Positions 27,896 through 38,116 are shown, numbered from the stretch's first letter. The stretch is DNA of 64,000 bases from Acinetobacter sp. WCHAc010034 (GCF_001696615.3 NZ_CP032279.1:2108001-2172000); one strand, 5' to 3'. Notes: a model not told the origin generated them from the sequence alone. A program made the numbers and translations.

Positions 27896-29776
27896 ATGCA
27901 AAGTACTGCACAAAAAGCCGCACTGCCTGCTATTACCCTAGCAGCGCTGGGTGTGGTATTCGGAGACATTGGCACCAGCCCGCTGTATGCGCTGCGCCAA
28001 TGCTTCCTGACTGCGCATCTCGCCATATCGGAAGCCTCTGTCTTAGGCATTCTGTCGCTGATCTTCTGGTGCATGATGCTGACCATCAGCTTTAAATACG
28101 TGACCATCATCATGCGCGCCGACAACAACGGCGAAGGCGGGATCATGTCCCTGCTGGCGCTGAACCTGCGCACCACGCGCATCAGCGACAAGAAAAAGAT
28201 CTATCTGATTGCCCTTGGCTTTATCGGCGCATCGCTGTTCTTTGGCGACGGCATCATCACGCCGGCCATTTCAGTGCTGTCCGCAATTGAAGGCCTGAGC
28301 ATTGCCACGCCGGTTTTCAACCAATGGCTGGAGCCACTGTCCATCGGCATTCTGACCGGGCTGTTTTTGGTGCAGCGCCACGGCACCGGCACTATGGGGA
28401 AATTCTTCGGGCCGCTTACCCTGCTGTGGTTTCTGGCGATTGGCGGTTTTGGCCTCTGGAGCATCCTGCAGACGCCGCATGTGCTGCTGATGGTGAATCC
28501 CTACTGGGCGCTGAGCTTTGTCTTTAACCAGCCCTATGTGGCTTTTCTGACCATGGGCGCGGTGATTCTGACCATGACCGGCGGCGAAGCGCTGTATGCC
28601 GATATGGGGCATTTCGGCCGCCTGCCGATCCGCCTGGCATGGTTTATTGTGGTGCTGCCGTGCCTGCTGCTGAACTATGCCGGCCAAGGCGCGCTGCTGC
28701 TGCGCGACGCGGAAGCGCTGGCCAATCCGTTCTATATGCTGATCCCGGAATGGGCGCTGTATCCAATGATCGGGCTGGCCACCGCGGCTGCCGTGATTGC
28801 ATCGCAGGCGGTGATTACCGGGGTCTTCTCCATGGTCAATCAGGCGGTGCAGCTGCGCTATCTGCCGCGCCTGACGGTGCGCCACACTTCCGATGTTGAG
28901 CGCGGCCAGATCTATCTGCCGTTCATTAACTGGGCGCTGTACATCTCCGTGCTGATTCTGATCCTGCTGTTTGAAAACAGCGCCAATCTGGCCAGCGCAT
29001 ACGGCGTGGCGGTGACCATGACCATGCTCTGCGGCACCATCCTGATTTCGGTTCTGGCTTACGGCTTCTGGCGCTGGCCAATCTGGAAAGTGGCGCTGTT
29101 CGCTGCGCCGTTCCTGCTGCTGGATCTGGTCTTTGTCGCCTCGACATCGCTGAAGATTATTGCCGGCGGCTGGGTGCCGATCCTGATCGGCGCAGTGCTG
29201 TTTACAATTTTGATGACCTGGAAAGACGGGCGCGCCCTGGTGCTGAAGCGCCTGGAAAAAGACGCCTTGCCTATCGACCTGTTTATCAAAAGCATCAGCA
29301 TGGGCAGTGAAGCCAAGTCCGTTCCGGGCGATGCGGTATTCCTGACCGGCACGCCGAATATTGTGCCGCATGCCATGCTGCACAATATCAAGCACAATAA
29401 AGTGCTGCATGCGCGCAATGTGATGGTGACGGTGATGACCCGCGACATTCCCTATGTGGCGCCGGAGGAGCGCAGCAGCGTGGAAAAGCTGGATGAGCGC
29501 TTTTACCGGATTACCCTGCATTACGGCTTCAAGGATCAGCCGGATATTCCGCAGGCGCTGCAGTCCGCATATGAAGAACTCGGTTTTGAATATGACCTGA
29601 TGCAGATCAGCTTCTTTATTTCCCGCGACCGGATTATCCATACGGTGGGCGAGGGCATGGCGCCGTGGCGCGAAAAGCTGTTTATTTCCATGCAGCGCAA
29701 CACCAGCCCGGTCAGCGATTTCTATCAGATCCCAACCAACCGCGTGGTTGAGCTGGGCAGCCAAATTGAAATTTAG
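27896..29776 (+). CDS. kup: Low-affinity potassium transporter Kup
   Basis: This 626-aa inner-membrane K+/H+ symporter of the KUP/HAK family has the N-terminal signature [19 protein letters not shown] and then [13 protein letters not shown] (about residues 80-92). Multiple hydrophobic helices follow up to about residue 440, then a cytoplasmic C-terminal domain. Length matches E. coli Kup (622 aa). It is monocistronic, with a strong terminator 28 bp after the stop. The divergent tRNA-Ser gene lies about 120 bp upstream. Confidence 0.97.
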   Translation: MQSTAQKAALPAITLAALGVVFGDIGTSPLYALRQCFLTAHLAISEASVLGILSLIFWCMMLTISFKYVTIIMRADNNGEGGIMSLLALNLRTTRISDKKKIYLIALGFIGASLFFGDGIITPAISVLSAIEGLSIATPVFNQWLEPLSIGILTGLFLVQRHGTGTMGKFFGPLTLLWFLAIGGFGLWSILQTPHVLLMVNPYWALSFVFNQPYVAFLTMGAVILTMTGGEALYADMGHFGRLPIRLAWFIVVLPCLLLNYAGQGALLLRDAEALANPFYMLIPEWALYPMIGLATAAAVIASQAVITGVFSMVNQAVQLRYLPRLTVRHTSDVERGQIYLPFINWALYISVLILILLFENSANLASAYGVAVTMTMLCGTILISVLAYGFWRWPIWKVALFAAPFLLLDLVFVASTSLKIIAGGWVPILIGAVLFTILMTWKDGRALVLKRLEKDALPIDLFIKSISMGSEAKSVPGDAVFLTGTPNIVPHAMLHNIKHNKVLHARNVMVTVMTRDIPYVAPEERSSVEKLDERFYRITLHYGFKDQPDIPQALQSAYEELGFEYDLMQISFFISRDRIIHTVGEGMAPWREKLFISMQRNTSPVSDFYQIPTNRVVELGSQIEI

Positions 29777-29803
29777 CTGCAGGCCGCGCTGATGCGCAGA
29801 TCA

Positions 29804-29834
29804 GAAAAGCCGGAGCTCAGCTCCGGCTTTTTTT
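29804..29834 (+). terminator. Terminator after kup
   Basis: AAAGCCGGAGCT / AGCTCCGGCTTT form a stem followed by seven T residues. Confidence 0.93.
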
Positions 29835-30102
29835 ATGCGGTCTTTAAAAGGATTTTGGCTTAAGCGGCAGCCGGGCCTAAGGCTTCCGGTGCCTGGCGCA
29901 GGCGCAAGGAAAGCTGCGCGGATGCATCCATCCTGCCGCTAACGCGCTGTACAGGCGCGGCATTTTGTTACATCAATTGCTGCAGATTTTGGCGGTTTTT
30001 GCGCATTTGTTGAGCGAAATCCGGCGTGCTCCATGTACTTCGGGCGACGCGCTTGCTAAGCTCCCGGAAAATAGCCCTTTTTAGAAGTTAATATTGCAAG
30101 CG

Positions 30103-31197
30103 ATGGCAAAAAACAAACGCAGCTCAGGCAATGCCCTGGCCCGGCTGTTCAATCAGAATGGCGTCAAAATGATTTTAGGCCTGGTGGCTGCCGGAAGCTT
30201 TGCCTTTGCCTTCGGGCAGGAAAAAATCCAGCAGCTGGTTGCCGGCGCTGCGCCATCCAATTCGGCCTGCCTGGACCAGTTCTACCGCGACGTGCCGCCG
30301 TATTTGATGAAGGACAGCCTGAATAAGCACAGCTATCCTTTATGCTTCAACGGCTTCAATGTCATGTATTCAGGGGTCTCCAAAACTCCGCTGTGGGTGG
30401 CCGAGGCGCTGACGCCAAGCCGCCTGAGCCAGAAAATTCCGCGCGAAGACAGCTTTCATGAAGAAACCCGGGTCAAGGCTGAGCACCGCGCGCTGCTGTC
30501 GGATTACCGCGCTTCGGGCTATGACCGCGGCCATATGGCGCCGAATGCCGACATGCCGAATAAAGAGGCGCAGTTTGACAGTTTTTCCCTCGCCAATATG
30601 GTGCCGCAGGCGCCGAAGAATAATCAGCAGGTCTGGCGCGAGCTGGAAGAGGCCACCCGCGCTATTGCGACCCGGCAAAAGCAGGATGTGTATGTGGTGA
30701 CCGGCCCGGTATTTGCGGCCAAAAAGCTGAAGACCATCGGCAAAGGCGTGATTGTGCCGACCGCGGTGTTTAAGGCGCTTTACCTGCCGAAAACCGGCGC
30801 TGCCGGCGCCTATTACGCGCCGAATGACAATTCGCAGCAGGTGAAAATTGTCAGCATCTGCTATCTGGAAGAGCAGCTGGGCATCAACCTGTTTCCGCAG
30901 CTGAGCGAAGAGCAGAAGCGCAACACCTATCATCTGCCCTTAAAGGCCACTGCGGTCAAAGCCGGCAAGCCGATTGAATATTCAAACTGGGATGCGGAAA
31001 GCCAGTGCGCGGAAGACGTCAGCAGCAGCCAGCTGCAGGCCATGCAGAAGCAGTTTTCTTCTGCCGGCGGTGCATCGTCCGCAGCCGCGCCTGCTCAGGG
31101 CGGTTCGGCTTCAGGCATTGACGCCGATGCGCAGAATGCCATTGTGAAGCAGCTGATTGAGTCGCTGCTGCAGTACATTCTGCAGTTGTTGAAATAA
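30103..31197 (+). CDS. DNA/RNA non-specific endonuclease (NUC1 family)
   Basis: This 364-aa protein has a near-N-terminal hydrophobic segment (MILGLVAAGSFAFAFG, about residues 24-39) that probably anchors or exports it. It then has the NUC1 nuclease domain with the catalytic DRGH motif in GYDRGHMAPNADM (about 145-157) and the metal-binding Asn region FSLANMVPQ. The C-terminal tail from about 320 is Ala/Ser/Gly-rich and low-complexity. The ATG at 30103 is preferred to a TTG nine bases upstream. Such enzymes degrade extracellular or incoming nucleic acid. The role here is inferred from family. Confidence 0.92.
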   Translation: MAKNKRSSGNALARLFNQNGVKMILGLVAAGSFAFAFGQEKIQQLVAGAAPSNSACLDQFYRDVPPYLMKDSLNKHSYPLCFNGFNVMYSGVSKTPLWVAEALTPSRLSQKIPREDSFHEETRVKAEHRALLSDYRASGYDRGHMAPNADMPNKEAQFDSFSLANMVPQAPKNNQQVWRELEEATRAIATRQKQDVYVVTGPVFAAKKLKTIGKGVIVPTAVFKALYLPKTGAAGAYYAPNDNSQQVKIVSICYLEEQLGINLFPQLSEEQKRNTYHLPLKATAVKAGKPIEYSNWDAESQCAEDVSSSQLQAMQKQFSSAGGASSAAAPAQGGSASGIDADAQNAIVKQLIESLLQYILQLLK

Positions 31198-31264
31198 TTT
31201 TCCTGGATTAGGATGGCTCAGGCATCCTGCGAATTTTTATAACAACAAGACCCGCGAGAAGATT

Positions 31265-31510
31265 ATGTTCAAGCCTTATGAAAATGGCGCCGAGTCGCAT
31301 GCCATTCATGATTTAACCTTGGAAAATGACCTGGACTGCGTCAGCCTGTACGGCAACCTGCAGCTGACCAAGGATCAGGCCGGGCTGCGCGCCGCCAAGG
31401 CGCTGCAGGCGGCGCTGAATGAGGTGGTCAGCGCGCTGGAAAATACCGCTGACCTGCCGGAAAACATCAGCCGCCGGCAGGGCGGGGAAATTGAAAACCC
31501 ATTCCTTTAA
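31265..31510 (+). CDS. Small hypothetical protein
   Basis: This 81-aa acidic protein (NGAESHAIHDLTLENDLDCVSLYGNLQLTKD in its first half, here cited in outline) has a helical middle rich in Ala and Leu. It follows the NUC1 gene by 67 bp and could be co-transcribed with it. The gene lies downstream of a GAGAAG ribosome-binding site. No domain is recognised, and function is unknown. Confidence 0.7.
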   Translation: MFKPYENGAESHAIHDLTLENDLDCVSLYGNLQLTKDQAGLRAAKALQAALNEVVSALENTADLPENISRRQGGEIENPFL

Positions 31511-31560
31511 GCTGCCGGCATCTTGTCCTCCGGCGCCTTTGCGCACTGAAAGCCTGAAAT

Positions 31561-32568
31561 TCAGCGCGCCGGCAGGTTCTGCCGGCGCCACTGCTGCGGC
31601 GTCAGCTGCAGCCAGCGCTTGAATGCGCGCTGAAAGGCGCTTTGCTCGGAATAGCCCAGCAGCAGCGCAATTTCCTGCAGGCTTAAATGCGGGTCGCGCA
31701 GGTATTCTTCCGCCAGCATGCAGCGGACTTCCTGCATGCGCTGCTGATAGCTGGCCCCCTGCTGCTGTAGGTGGCGCTGCAGCTGGCGCACAGGAATATT
31801 CAGCTGGCCGGCAATATGCTCAATTTGAAACTGGTTTTTCTGCAGGCCGGTTAAAATCGCCTGCTGCAGGCGCTGATCGGTCTGGGTGCTGTGCGGCAGC
31901 TTCTGCAGCAGCGACTGGGCCTGCTGCGTCAGCAGCTGCTGCAGGGTCTGGTCGCCCTGCAGGAAGGGCGCGGACAGCTCCTGCACCGGCAGCAGCACCT
32001 CTGAACAGGGCTGTGAAAAGCACACTTTGCAGCCGAAATACTGCGCATACAGCACCGCATGCTTGGGGGCTGCAGAATGAAAATGCACGGCGTGCAGGCG
32101 GATGTGCTTGAAATCCAGAAAATGCTTTAAAAAGCCGACCATCAGCGCGATGGCGGTTTCATCGGTAATCTGCGCGGTCATATTCTGCGGCAGCTCAGAC
32201 CAGCGGATGGACAGCAGGCCGTCCTGCGCAGTGACCTGCAGCGGGCTGCCGTCATAAATCAGGCGGTGGAAGTCATGGTAGCGCTGCAGGGCCTCGCCGA
32301 GGTTTGCGCAGGACATGGCGATATAGGCGATAATGCCCAAATGCTTGGGCTGCACCAGTTCCGCAATTTCCAGGCCCAGCGCCGGGCGCCGCAGCTGCGC
32401 GTCCAGCTCCATCAGCAGCTCGCGCCACAGGCTGTAGTCAAAGCGTTCCAGATTTTGAATCCGCTGCAGTTTTTCAGGAATGGCGAGTCCCTGCGCCTGA
32501 TAATAGGCATACAGCAGCTGTCCGAGCCCGCCATAGACTGAGCCGGTATAGTCCTTGAGCTGACGCAT
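31561..32568 (-). CDS. AraC-family transcription regulator
   Basis: This 335-aa regulator has an AraC-binding-like N-terminal domain (arabinose_bd type, about 20-200) and a C-terminal double HTH: IEHIAGQLNIPVRQLQRHL and then LSLQEIALLLGYSEQSAFQR, followed by AFKRWLQLTPQQWRR. It is divergent from the membrane hydroxylase gene at 32678 across 109 bp, an arrangement usual when the regulator controls its neighbour. The ligand is unknown. Confidence 0.93.
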   Translation of the reverse strand: MRQLKDYTGSVYGGLGQLLYAYYQAQGLAIPEKLQRIQNLERFDYSLWRELLMELDAQLRRPALGLEIAELVQPKHLGIIAYIAMSCANLGEALQRYHDFHRLIYDGSPLQVTAQDGLLSIRWSELPQNMTAQITDETAIALMVGFLKHFLDFKHIRLHAVHFHSAAPKHAVLYAQYFGCKVCFSQPCSEVLLPVQELSAPFLQGDQTLQQLLTQQAQSLLQKLPHSTQTDQRLQQAILTGLQKNQFQIEHIAGQLNIPVRQLQRHLQQQGASYQQRMQEVRCMLAEEYLRDPHLSLQEIALLLGYSEQSAFQRAFKRWLQLTPQQWRRQNLPAR

Positions 32569-32677
32569 TTTTTATTCTTAAGTTCTGTCGCAATTTGTCA
32601 ATGATATTGAAAAAGCCGGTCAATATCCAGCCCGGCGCATCGGCTATAGTTGCAGCAGGACATGGAGGAGTTGGCAT

Positions 32678-33295
32678 ATGTGGAAAGGTTTTTTAGCAGG
32701 CCTGGTCGTGGCGAACGGCTTTGAGTGGGTTGCGCATAAATATATCCTGCACGGCACGCACCGCGCAGGCAAGCCGCGCTACAGCCCGGTGCCGGACAGC
32801 ATGAAGTCCCATTGGGAGCATCACCGCGAAGTGCGCAAAACGGACTTTCATGATCAGGGCTATGTTGAAGGCATCAGCAACTGGCGCACCAAAAATGAAA
32901 TTATTTCTCTGGCTGTGGTGGCCGGAGTGTTCGGCACCGCCTTTTATCCGGTGTCCAAAGGCATGAGCCTGGCAGTGCTGTACTGCGCCGGAAATTACTA
33001 CTATATTCACCGCCGCGCGCATCTGGAGCCGGAATGGGCGATGAAGCGCATTCCGTGGCATTATGACCATCATATGAACTCCAATCAGGACGCCAACTGG
33101 TGCGTGACCAAGCCGTGGTTTGACTATATTTTAGGAACCCGGGTGATTTCGGCGCCTGAACTGCAGGAGGCGAATCCGCTGGGCATTGCTTTGCCGCAAG
33201 TGCTGTCTGACAGTTTAAATTGGGCAGTCAGCCGTATCCGCCCGGCAAAATGGGTCGAAAAGAAAGCGGAAAGGCTTGAAAATGCCGCGGCTTAA
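32678..33295 (+). CDS. Fatty-acid-hydroxylase-superfamily membrane di-iron protein
   Basis: This 205-aa integral membrane protein has the clustered histidines of the superfamily: HKYILHGTH (about residues 21-29), HWEHHREVRK (about 47-56), YIHRRAH (about 109-115) and HYDHHM (about 127-132). These bind a di-iron centre used for hydroxylation or desaturation of lipids or carotenoids. GGAGG precedes the ATG closely. It is divergent from an AraC regulator that is likely to control it. The substrate is not predictable from sequence. Confidence 0.88.
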   Translation: MWKGFLAGLVVANGFEWVAHKYILHGTHRAGKPRYSPVPDSMKSHWEHHREVRKTDFHDQGYVEGISNWRTKNEIISLAVVAGVFGTAFYPVSKGMSLAVLYCAGNYYYIHRRAHLEPEWAMKRIPWHYDHHMNSNQDANWCVTKPWFDYILGTRVISAPELQEANPLGIALPQVLSDSLNWAVSRIRPAKWVEKKAERLENAAA

Positions 33296-33375
33296 ATGAT
33301 CCCTGTTAGGCGGAGCAGTGAGGCAGGAAGAGTTGCCGCTTTAGATAACCGGGCGCTGTAATTTTCTTGGTTTGC

Positions 33376-33400
33376 AGGAGTCTGAGGACTCCTTTTTTTT
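33376..33400 (+). terminator. Terminator after the membrane hydroxylase gene
   Basis: AGGAGTC-TGA-GGACTCCT is followed by eight T residues, 80 bp downstream of the stop codon. Confidence 0.88.
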
Positions 33401-34143
33401 TAGCTGCTGTTTTTCAGCGGCTCAGCTCAGGCTTGCTTCTTTAAAGCCGCTTTCAAGAATGAATCCGCGGACGGCCATAAATTCAGCTGCCGCCGGTTTT
33501 TAAACTGGAATGCGCGCCCATATCTTTTTTCCGGCCTTTATGGAATTTGCTCTGCCAATATTTTCAAATGCAAAATAGCCTTCTGCGCGAAATGCTGCCT
33601 ATTTGCCTTGGGACGCAGCATGTTTCGCTGCCATCAGCTTCATTTATCTGCAATATTTAACTGCGCGGTTTTTTAGCGCTGAAGCTTAGTGAGTAAAAAG
33701 AATCCATTTCTGTCTTTGAATTTTGGTGAATATTGAAAACAGACTGGCTGATGAGGCTGCAGCAAGGCCAATTCCGGCAATTCAGCCGCAATGTGGCGGC
33801 TGCAGGAAAAGCTGAAGGATTCACCCTGCGTATTTTTAAAATTGTAAATAGGTTCAATGGCATCTGACCGGCCAAATTGACTATGCGCAATTTCTGTCCG
33901 GTTAATAAATTCACCGCAATGCCGGACTTGCAGATCAGACTGTACAGCTTGCCGGTATTTCTAGCCATGATAGAAGGATACGCTGCTGAAAAGCGCCCAG
34001 CCGATGACGGCAAGAATCAAAAATTCAAATATTTTTTTGGGAGCAGCCTGCATTTTAAGAATACTGTCTTGAAATAATTGATTTTAAGTTTTGATTATAG
34101 AAGATTATTTTTAGAAATGGCTTTATGGCGCGAAGTTGAATTT
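33401..34143. other. Intergenic region without a supported gene
   Basis: Short ORFs are present on both strands, but none has a ribosome-binding site, a recognisable motif or core-like codon use. The longest, about 118 codons on the minus strand at 33657-34013, reads as random sequence. Composition is mixed, with A/T-rich patches. It may be a decayed gene, but I cannot name one. Confidence 0.5.
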
Positions 34144-34187
34144 GGCAGATTGAAAAATAGCGCCGAAGCGCTATTTTTCAATCTGCC
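34144..34187 (-). terminator. Perfect 20-bp hairpin downstream of hisF
   Basis: The arms 34144-34163 and 34168-34187 are perfectly complementary around CGAA. The stem includes A5 and T5 runs, giving a strong bidirectional terminator at the end of the minus-strand hisF. Confidence 0.88.
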
Positions 34188-34204
34188 TTCACCGGCACAG
34201 CCAA

Positions 34205-34963
34205 TTACAGGCGCATTTCAATGCCTTGCGCTGCCAGGTATTTTTTCGCTTCAGGAATAGTGTACTGGCCAAAGTGGAAAATTGAAGCCGCCAGAACCGC
34301 ATCGGCGCCGCCTTTTAAAATGCCGTCCGCCAAATGCTGCAGATTGCCCACGCCGCCGGAAGCGATGGTTGGAATGCTGACCCGGTCATTGATGCTGCGC
34401 ATCAGCGCCAAGTCATAGCCGGCTTTGGTGCCGTCGGCGTCCATCGAGGTGATCAGCAGCTCGCCGGCGCCGAAATCGGCCATTTTCACCGCCCATTCAA
34501 TCGCGTCAATGCCGGTCGGCTTGCGCCCGCCGTGGGTGAAGATTTCCCATTTATTGTCGCCGGTTTTTTTCGCGTCAATCGCCACCACAATGCACTGCGC
34601 GCCGAAACGCTGCGAGGCTTCCTGCACAAACTCCGGGTTAACCACCGCTGCCGAGTTGATGCTGACTTTGTCTGCGCCGGCATTCAGCAGCAGGCGGATA
34701 TCTTCCACTTTGCGCACGCCGCCGCCGACGGTCAGCGGCACAAACACCGACTCCGCCATGCGTTCTACCGTGCGGTAGGTGGTGTCGCGGCCGCCGGATG
34801 TCGCGGTAATGTCAAGGAAGGTGATTTCATCGGCGCCCTGCTCATTGTAGCGGCGCGCCACTTCAACCGGATCGCCTGCATCACGGATATCAAGGAATTG
34901 CACGCCTTTCACCACGCGGCCATTGTCGACGTCCAGGCAAGGAATAATACGTTTAGCAAGCAT
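34205..34963 (-). CDS. hisF: Imidazole glycerol phosphate synthase, cyclase subunit HisF
   Basis: This 252-aa TIM barrel joins ammonia from HisH to PRFAR, giving IGP and AICAR in histidine synthesis. Catalytic Asp11 lies in [15 protein letters not shown] and the second Asp in VVAIDAKK (about 130). The phosphate-binding loops VGGGVR and ASGGVG are intact. The partner hisH is about 9 kb away with hisB, and hisA is 5.6 kb away, all on the same strand. It is divergent from thrB across 113 bp. Confidence 0.97.
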   Translation of the reverse strand: MLAKRIIPCLDVDNGRVVKGVQFLDIRDAGDPVEVARRYNEQGADEITFLDITATSGGRDTTYRTVERMAESVFVPLTVGGGVRKVEDIRLLLNAGADKVSINSAAVVNPEFVQEASQRFGAQCIVVAIDAKKTGDNKWEIFTHGGRKPTGIDAIEWAVKMADFGAGELLITSMDADGTKAGYDLALMRSINDRVSIPTIASGGVGNLQHLADGILKGGADAVLAASIFHFGQYTIPEAKKYLAAQGIEMRL

Positions 34964-35076
34964 AATTTTTTCCAGTAATTACAGCCGATTATGAAACTCA
35001 CCCGCACAAGCGCTACACCTTGGCAGATTGAAACGGTATTCTATCAAACTTATGTAAGATTTTTCGCAGGTTTTCT

Positions 35077-36027
35077 ATGTCGGTTTATACCACTTTGACT
35101 TTACAGGAAGTTCAGGACTTCGCAGCGCCTTACGGCTTGAAGGCCGCTGACCTGATTCCAATTCAAGGAGGGATTCAGAATACCAACTATTTCATGGTCT
35201 GCGAAAATGGCCAGCAGTTTGTCCTGACTATTTTTGAAGAAATGGATGAGCGGGGCGCAGCCGAGCTGGTGCCTGTGCTGGAGCATCTGGGGAAAAGCGG
35301 CCTGGCGGTGCCGGTGCCGCTGCAGCATCACGGCAAGGCCATTCACAGCCTGAAAGGCAAGCCTGCGCAGATTGCGCCGCGCATGCAGGGGGAGCATCCC
35401 ATGCCGTCGACCGTGGGGCAGGTGCAGGCCATCGCCGCCGCGCAGGCGAAAATGCATGTGGCGCTGCAGGGCTTCCCTTTAGAGCGCGCGGCATACCGCA
35501 ACCACGCCTATTGGCGCCAGGTCTCGCGTGAAATCAAGCCGGCGCTGGATGCCGCCGATACTGCATTATTGAATAACCTGCTCGGCCTGTACGATGCGCT
35601 GAGCGCCATGTACCCGGACCGCCCGAAAGGCTTTATCCACTCGGACTTATTCCGCGACAATACCCTGTTTGAGGGCGATGCGCTGCAGGGCATTTTAGAC
35701 TTTTACGAGCTGAATAAAGACGAGCTGCTGTTTGATATCGCCATCACCCTGAATGACTTCTGCACGGACTATCCCGCAGTTACGCTGAATGAGGAAAAAG
35801 CCGTGGCCTTCTTAAAGGCTTATGAAAGCGTGCGCCCTTTGACGGCGGATGAAAAGGCCTGCCTTGAGCTGTATCTGGCCATGGCGGCCGGGCGCTTCTG
35901 GATGATGCGCCTGCAGGTCGCGCAGAAAAATGCCGCCGAAGGCCGCACTGGCGGCGATATTCTGCAGAAAAATCCGAATGAAATGCGTAATATGCTGATT
36001 GAACGCTTAAAGTTTGTAACGGCTTAA
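35077..36027 (+). CDS. thrB: Homoserine kinase (APH-fold ThrB)
   Basis: This 316-aa kinase phosphorylates L-homoserine with ATP in threonine synthesis. It belongs to the aminoglycoside-phosphotransferase fold used by Pseudomonas and Acinetobacter, not the GHMP type. The start YTTLTLQEVQDFAAPYGL and the phrase GGIQNTNYF (residues about 30-38) are typical, and the catalytic loop is FIHSDLFRDNTLF (about 191-203) with ILDFYE after it. A cold-shock/DUF1294 gene follows after 22 bp, probably in the same transcript. Confidence 0.95.
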   Translation: MSVYTTLTLQEVQDFAAPYGLKAADLIPIQGGIQNTNYFMVCENGQQFVLTIFEEMDERGAAELVPVLEHLGKSGLAVPVPLQHHGKAIHSLKGKPAQIAPRMQGEHPMPSTVGQVQAIAAAQAKMHVALQGFPLERAAYRNHAYWRQVSREIKPALDAADTALLNNLLGLYDALSAMYPDRPKGFIHSDLFRDNTLFEGDALQGILDFYELNKDELLFDIAITLNDFCTDYPAVTLNEEKAVAFLKAYESVRPLTADEKACLELYLAMAAGRFWMMRLQVAQKNAAEGRTGGDILQKNPNEMRNMLIERLKFVTA

Positions 36028-36049
36028 CTGGACATGAAAAGGAGCTGCA

Positions 36050-36676
36050 ATGCGCGATCAAGGGCGTCTGGTAGAATGGTTTGATGATAAAGGCTATGGC
36101 TTTATTCAGCCCAGCGACAGCGCCAAAGACCGCGTCTTCCTGCACATTAAGGACTTTGCCCGGCCCGGCCCGCGGCCGATAGTCGGCTGCGCTTTGGAAT
36201 ACCTGGTGATTTTGGATGAGCGCGGGCGCTGCCGCGCGCAGCAGGTGAGCTATTTAAAGGCCTCGCAAATTCAGGCGGCGAAGAAGCCGGCCAAGGACAA
36301 TATCGTCAAGCTTCCAAAAAAAGCCTCGGCCATGCAGATGCTGTGCATCGCCTATATTTTAGCGCTGGCGGCGCTGGGCCTTGCCGGCCTTCTGCCCGGC
36401 ATGGCGGTGCTGGGCATCAGCCTGATCAATACTGTAACTTACTGGCTGTATGCGCAGGACAAAGAGGCCGCGCAGCTGGGCAACCGGCGCGTGCCGGAAA
36501 ATACCCTGCATATCGTATCCTTTCTGGGCGGATGGCCGGCAGCCTGGCTGGCGCAGCAGCGCCTGCGCCATAAAACACAAAAGCAGCCGTTCCGCCAAAT
36601 TTATTTCTGTACAATCGCTTTTAATATACTTTTGATTTCATGGCTGATTTCCCCGCTTAACCCATTCGGGGGCTAA
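36050..36676 (+). CDS. Cold-shock domain + DUF1294 membrane protein
   Basis: This 208-aa protein has two parts. Residues 1-65 form a cold-shock nucleic-acid-binding domain (GRLVEWFDDKGYGFIQPSD with RNP1-like KGYGFI, and VFLHIKDF as RNP2). A linker and a DUF1294 segment with about three membrane helices follow (IAYILALAALGLAGLLPG, ISLINTVTYWLYAQDK, ILLISWLISPLNPFG). AAGGAG precedes the ATG. This fusion is common in gammaproteobacteria, and its function is unknown. Confidence 0.9.
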   Translation: MRDQGRLVEWFDDKGYGFIQPSDSAKDRVFLHIKDFARPGPRPIVGCALEYLVILDERGRCRAQQVSYLKASQIQAAKKPAKDNIVKLPKKASAMQMLCIAYILALAALGLAGLLPGMAVLGISLINTVTYWLYAQDKEAAQLGNRRVPENTLHIVSFLGGWPAAWLAQQRLRHKTQKQPFRQIYFCTIAFNILLISWLISPLNPFGG

Positions 36677-36705
36677 GCGCGGAACAGGACTGAGAGGGGG
36701 CATGC

Positions 36706-37098
36706 ATGAATTATCCGACTGATCAGGGTTCGAACCGGACCTTAACCATTGCCTTGTACCTGCTGTATATCACGGCGATTTTTTCCGGCGGCCTGCTGGC
36801 GCTGATTGCGCTGATCATCAATTACGTCAAGCGCAGCGCCGTGCAGGGCACTATTTTTGAAAGCCACTTCACTTGGCAGATCCGCACTTTCTGGTGGTAT
36901 CTGTTCTGGAACATTCTGGCCTTTGTGCCGTTTACTTTCCTGTTCTTTACCGGCGAAAATCCGGACGCTTTTGCCGGCGTAGCTTTCGGCGCATCGGCGT
37001 TCTGCCTGGCGGCGGTCGGGCTGTCATGGATCTGGATTGTGTACCGCGCCATCCGCGGCATTATTACCGTGAATGACAATCAGCCGATGTACCGCTGA
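36706..37098 (+). CDS. DUF4870-like small membrane protein
   Basis: This 130-aa protein has three or four predicted membrane helices (LLYITAIFSGGLLALIALI, WYLFWNILAFVPFTFLFF, GASAFCLAAVGLSWIWIVY). The phrase YVKRSAVQGTIFESHFTWQIRTFWW resembles DUF4870-family proteins in outline. It follows the cold-shock/DUF1294 gene by 29 bp with GAGAGGGGG before the ATG, so it is probably in the thrB transcript. Function unknown. Confidence 0.82.
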   Translation: MNYPTDQGSNRTLTIALYLLYITAIFSGGLLALIALIINYVKRSAVQGTIFESHFTWQIRTFWWYLFWNILAFVPFTFLFFTGENPDAFAGVAFGASAFCLAAVGLSWIWIVYRAIRGIITVNDNQPMYR

Positions 37099-37143
37099 GC
37101 CGCTGCGGCTTTTCAAGGCGCGGAAGCGCGCCGTAAGCGCCGC

Positions 37144-38046
37144 TCAGGATGAAGCCGAAGCCGTGTTTTTCCGCCTTAAAAACTTCGGGCGCCATTCGCT
37201 GACAATCACGCCGATGACCACCAGCAGGCCGCCCATTAAAGCCAGAGGCGCCAAGCGCTCTCCGGCAAGACGGCCGGCTAAGGCGGCCCAGACCGGTTCA
37301 CCGGCATAAATGATGGCGGCCTGCGACGGGTCAACCATGCGCTGCGCCCAGTTCATGACCAGCTGAATCACCGCGCTGGCCAAGCCTAAACCGCACAGCA
37401 CGGCCAAAAGCGGCCACTGCAAGGCGGGAAGCTGCGTTTCGCCGTTTAAGGGCGCAGCGATAAAGCACAGTGCAGAGGCGAAGGCCAGCTGCAGCAGGGT
37501 GACGCGGCGCAGATTGACTTTTCCGGCAAAATAGCTGATCAAGATAATTTCAAAGGCGATGGCGATTGAGCCGAGCAGGGTAATGATCTGGCCGGAATTC
37601 AGTTGAATTGCGCCAAAGCCGTTGCCGGTTAAAAACACCAGGCCGCTGAACGCGAACAGCGCGCCGAGCCAGGTCATCAGATGCGGGCGGTTTTTAAAGC
37701 ACAGCCACATAAAAAAAGGCACTAAGGGCACATACAGGGCGGTCAGGAATGCGGATTCGCTGCTGCTGATGCTTTGCAGGCCGATGGTTTGCGCAGCATA
37801 GCCGGCAGCAATCACCGCGCCGATGCAGAAGCCCGCCAGCACTTCATAGGCGCGGAATCCGGTTAAATCTTTCCAGGACAGCAGGCTGACCGCAATGGCT
37901 GCCGCTGCAAAGCGCAAGCCGACCAGCATGATCGGGCTGCTGAAATTCAGGCCGTATTGCACGGTCAGGAAGCTGCCTCCCCAGATGACAGTAATGATAA
38001 TCAGCGCGATGACCGGGGCTTTAGCGCTTAAAGAGCGGTTGAACAT
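37144..38046 (-). CDS. EamA/DMT-family transporter
   Basis: This 300-aa inner-membrane permease has two EamA repeats and about ten hydrophobic helices. VIWGGSFLTVQYGL begins the first repeat, and the second ends with YAGEPVWAALAGRLAGERL. The ATG at 38046 gives the normal family length; an upstream in-frame start adds 24 residues without homology. It is divergent from an XRE-cupin regulator, with paired palindromes between. It is probably an exporter of an amino acid or other metabolite under that regulator's control. Confidence 0.92.
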   Translation of the reverse strand: MFNRSLSAKAPVIALIIITVIWGGSFLTVQYGLNFSSPIMLVGLRFAAAAIAVSLLSWKDLTGFRAYEVLAGFCIGAVIAAGYAAQTIGLQSISSSESAFLTALYVPLVPFFMWLCFKNRPHLMTWLGALFAFSGLVFLTGNGFGAIQLNSGQIITLLGSIAIAFEIILISYFAGKVNLRRVTLLQLAFASALCFIAAPLNGETQLPALQWPLLAVLCGLGLASAVIQLVMNWAQRMVDPSQAAIIYAGEPVWAALAGRLAGERLAPLALMGGLLVVIGVIVSEWRPKFLRRKNTASASS

Positions 38047-38059
38047 GGATGCTGGTATT

Positions 38060-38116
38060 GTGCAGTATATTGCACACAGCTTGTCACAGATTATTTTTAT
38101 GTGCAATATACTGCTC
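38060..38116. promoter_or_regulatory. Two inverted operator-like palindromes between eamA-type exporter and XRE-cupin gene
   Basis: GTGCAGTATATTGCAC (38060-38075) and GTGCAATATACTGCTC (38101-38116) are near-palindromic and are inverted copies of each other (GTGCARTATAYTGCAC consensus). They lie in the 90-bp divergent promoter region and contain promoter-like TATA elements. They are probable binding sites of the adjacent XRE-cupin regulator. Confidence 0.7.

Noticed and set aside
28271..29764. 497-codon open frame on the minus strand
   Set aside because: It is the antisense of kup; its translation is low-complexity Gln/His-rich sequence, as expected from reading GC-rich coding DNA backwards.
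33657..34013. 118-codon minus-strand frame in the intergenic region before hisF
   Set aside because: No ribosome-binding site, no motif and no core-like codon use.
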